Source of the DNA: Vallitalea pronyensis
Lineage (GTDB): Bacteria > Bacillota > Clostridia > Lachnospirales > Vallitaleaceae
Direction of reading: 5' to 3'
Assembly: GCF_018141445.1 (NCBI RefSeq)
Contig: NZ_CP058649.1
Span: 4,979,001-5,043,000, forward strand
DNA: 64,000 nucleotides
The translations under genes and the position numbers were made by a program. Within the stretch, counting starts at the first letter, position 1. The number at the start of each line of letters is the position of its first letter. Below are positions 62,929 to 64,000 of the stretch, piece by piece. The notes below the pieces were generated by a model. It made no database searches, had not been told where the DNA came from, and saw only the letters and a list, made by a program, of their open reading frames with translations.

Positions 62929-63038
62929 CTATTTCTCCTTTATAACTATTTTCAAAGCCTTTGCTAACGTTTAAATTTTACACTCCGTCACAAAATAAAT
63001 CATGCTGAAACGATAAATTAACACCTTTATTTTTTTAT

Positions 63039-63863
63039 TTATTGAAATAAGGTTAAGATATTCTCTAAATCTTTAACGTTCGTATTTTCTAATAAAATAT
63101 CAATGGATTGAGACGAACTTGAAACCGCCTCGACTAAATATGAAAAATTATAATCTCCCGTACCATGATATGTTTCGATAATTTTGTTCTCCTGAACCCT
63201 AAAATCTTTTGAATGAACAATTAAAACATCATCTCCAAACAAATCAAATGCCTCTTTTAGAACAGATTCTTGCATTAAATAATTGTCACTTGTCAATAAA
63301 TTGACAGGGTCCAAAATCACCTTCACATATTTTGACTGCATATCTTTTATAATTTGTTTCATCTTTTTATTCGAATGAATGATATGATCTGCGACGCCCT
63401 CAATAGCAATCGTGACTTCCTTTTCTTGCGCTTCTATCAATAAAGCTTCCAAACTTCTTGCAAATACTAAATAAGCTTCTTTGGTATGATTATCTGGATG
63501 AAAGGCGTAGTCAGCTAAAACTGATCCTGTCTCCGTACCAATAACACGCGCATCCAAATCATTAGCATATGCTATATGGTTTTTGAATGTTTCTAGATGT
63601 TGTTCACGTATTCTTTTATTGGGGTGTGCATAATTCAGATAACAACCTAGTACAGCAATTGAGACGCATTCCCTTTTAAAATGATTGGCTATCATTTGCA
63701 ACGTTTCTTTTGCTATATAATCGCTGATACTATCAATGCCTTTAATCGCCTTATGGAGTGGCAATTGGACCGAATTCAGATTATTTTTTCTAACGATCTT
63801 TGCTAATTGATCACTCTCAAGTTTTCCAAAATCACTGGCACGTATACCTATACTATGAATCAT
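63039..63863 (-). CDS. Sugar phosphate isomerase/epimerase (xylose isomerase-like TIM barrel)
   Basis: From ATG 63863 (AAAGGA nine bases upstream) the protein has 274 residues. It shows the AP-endonuclease-2/xylose-isomerase-like fold with the metal set expected of sugar isomerases and epimerases: Glu in IAIEGVADH, Asp in VILDPVNLL, His in IVHSKDF and Glu in ILLENTN. The in-frame ATG at 63872 is too close to the ribosome site. It overlaps the end of the preceding gene by 11 nt and probably converts a monosaccharide released by the neighbouring hydrolases. The exact reaction is unknown; endonuclease IV is unlikely because its extra metal ligands are absent. Confidence 0.8.
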   Translation of the reverse strand: MIHSIGIRASDFGKLESDQLAKIVRKNNLNSVQLPLHKAIKGIDSISDYIAKETLQMIANHFKRECVSIAVLGCYLNYAHPNKRIREQHLETFKNHIAYANDLDARVIGTETGSVLADYAFHPDNHTKEAYLVFARSLEALLIEAQEKEVTIAIEGVADHIIHSNKKMKQIIKDMQSKYVKVILDPVNLLTSDNYLMQESVLKEAFDLFGDDVLIVHSKDFRVQENKIIETYHGTGDYNFSYLVEAVSSSSQSIDILLENTNVKDLENILTLFQ

Positions 63864-64000
63864 TGCAATCATTCCTTTCTAAAAAGTCTAGTGCTTCAAC
63901 ACATGCTAACATGGCCATTGCTTGACCGTAAGGTTTGGGTTCAATGGGTATATTTAAGTAAAAATCCAAACTATCTTTTCCCATTGCAGTTCCTCCGGAT
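63853..64000 (-). CDS. C-terminal part of a gene entering from the right edge, possibly a GH88/GH105-like hydrolase
   Basis: On the minus strand a frame enters from the right edge and ends at TAG 63853-63855. The visible 48 codons read SGGTAMGKDSLDFYLNIPIE, then PKPYGQAMAMLACVEALDFL and a short polar tail. The G-T-x-M-G-x-D, F-Y-x-N-I-P and E-x-K-P-Y-G-Q-A-M-A pattern resembles the end of (alpha/alpha)6-barrel hydrolases of the unsaturated rhamnogalacturonyl/glucuronyl type, but the fragment is too short for certainty. It overlaps the isomerase gene by 11 nt, so it is in the same operon. Confidence 0.55.
   Translation of the reverse strand, partial: SGGTAMGKDSLDFYLNIPIEPKPYGQAMAMLACVEALDFLERNDCNDS

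Overview
The window is AT-rich DNA with strong AGGAGG-type ribosome binding sites and consensus sigma-A promoters. It carries a spore germinant-receptor operon, a three-domain flavodiiron/rubredoxin/reductase fusion typical of strict anaerobes, and many Firmicutes regulators. This suggests a spore-forming, anaerobic, polysaccharide-degrading member of the Clostridia; I cannot fix the genus from sequence alone. I see no rRNA, tRNA, insertion sequence, prophage or CRISPR array. The window looks chromosomal and cuts one gene at each edge.

Layout, left to right. 0-3 kb: a truncated lipoprotein gene and a TetR repressor divergent from an alpha/beta hydrolase, with two near-identical palindromic operators. 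3-8.3 kb: a GH36 alpha-galactosidase divergent from its probable AraC activator, which overlaps a Tet(M)-like ribosomal GTPase gene. 8.3-9.7 kb: a GDT1/UPF0016 manganese-type transporter with an unusual four-Cys tail, behind a yybP-ykoY Mn2+ riboswitch with its own terminator. 9.7-12.9 kb: two tandem, overlapping MutS-like ATPases. 13.1-15.7 kb: class F flavodiiron protein. 16-20 kb: a gerA-gerC-(two-membrane-segment subunit)-gerB operon. 20.1-23.5 kb: a DivIVA-like protein, then rhamnulokinase with a GntR/LacI-type repressor and a clear operator. 23.6-25.9 kb: L,D-transpeptidase and two unknown envelope proteins. 26.1-28.3 kb: a GPH-type sugar symporter overlapping a ChbG/YdjC deacetylase. 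28.4-36.9 kb: small membrane proteins, an unlisted 33-codon gene, an MFS exporter, MgtC with a structured leader, an OmpR-type two-component system, a lone AraC regulator and a GNAT acetyltransferase. 37-41.2 kb: a MarR-controlled heterodimeric ABC exporter. 41.3-48.5 kb: DUF523, then a YesM/YesN two-component system with a CUT1 sugar-binding lipoprotein and two permeases but no ATPase. 48.5-57.7 kb: RecQ, a coiled-coil protein and a partial Tad-like pseudopilus set (DUF5702, two TadE-like proteins, prepilin peptidase) lacking the ATPase and platform genes. 58-64 kb: an MFS transporter and a uronide-utilisation cluster (GH88, an unassigned 702-residue TIM-barrel enzyme, a sugar isomerase/epimerase-type protein, a further truncated gene).

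Taken together, the window is dominated by small sugar-utilisation modules, each with its own local regulator (AraC, GntR/LacI, YesMN), interspersed with stress, export and sporulation functions. Several promoters carry readable cis elements: 21-bp direct repeats for the AraC activator, ACTTGT palindromes for the GntR repressor, paired 18-bp palindromes for TetR, and inverted repeats at the MarR and flavodiiron promoters. The least explained parts are the tandem MutS-like pair, the orphan Tad-like set next to RecQ, the 702-residue enzyme, the mgtC leader and the 33-codon gene. All identifications come from reading motifs and were not checked by database search.
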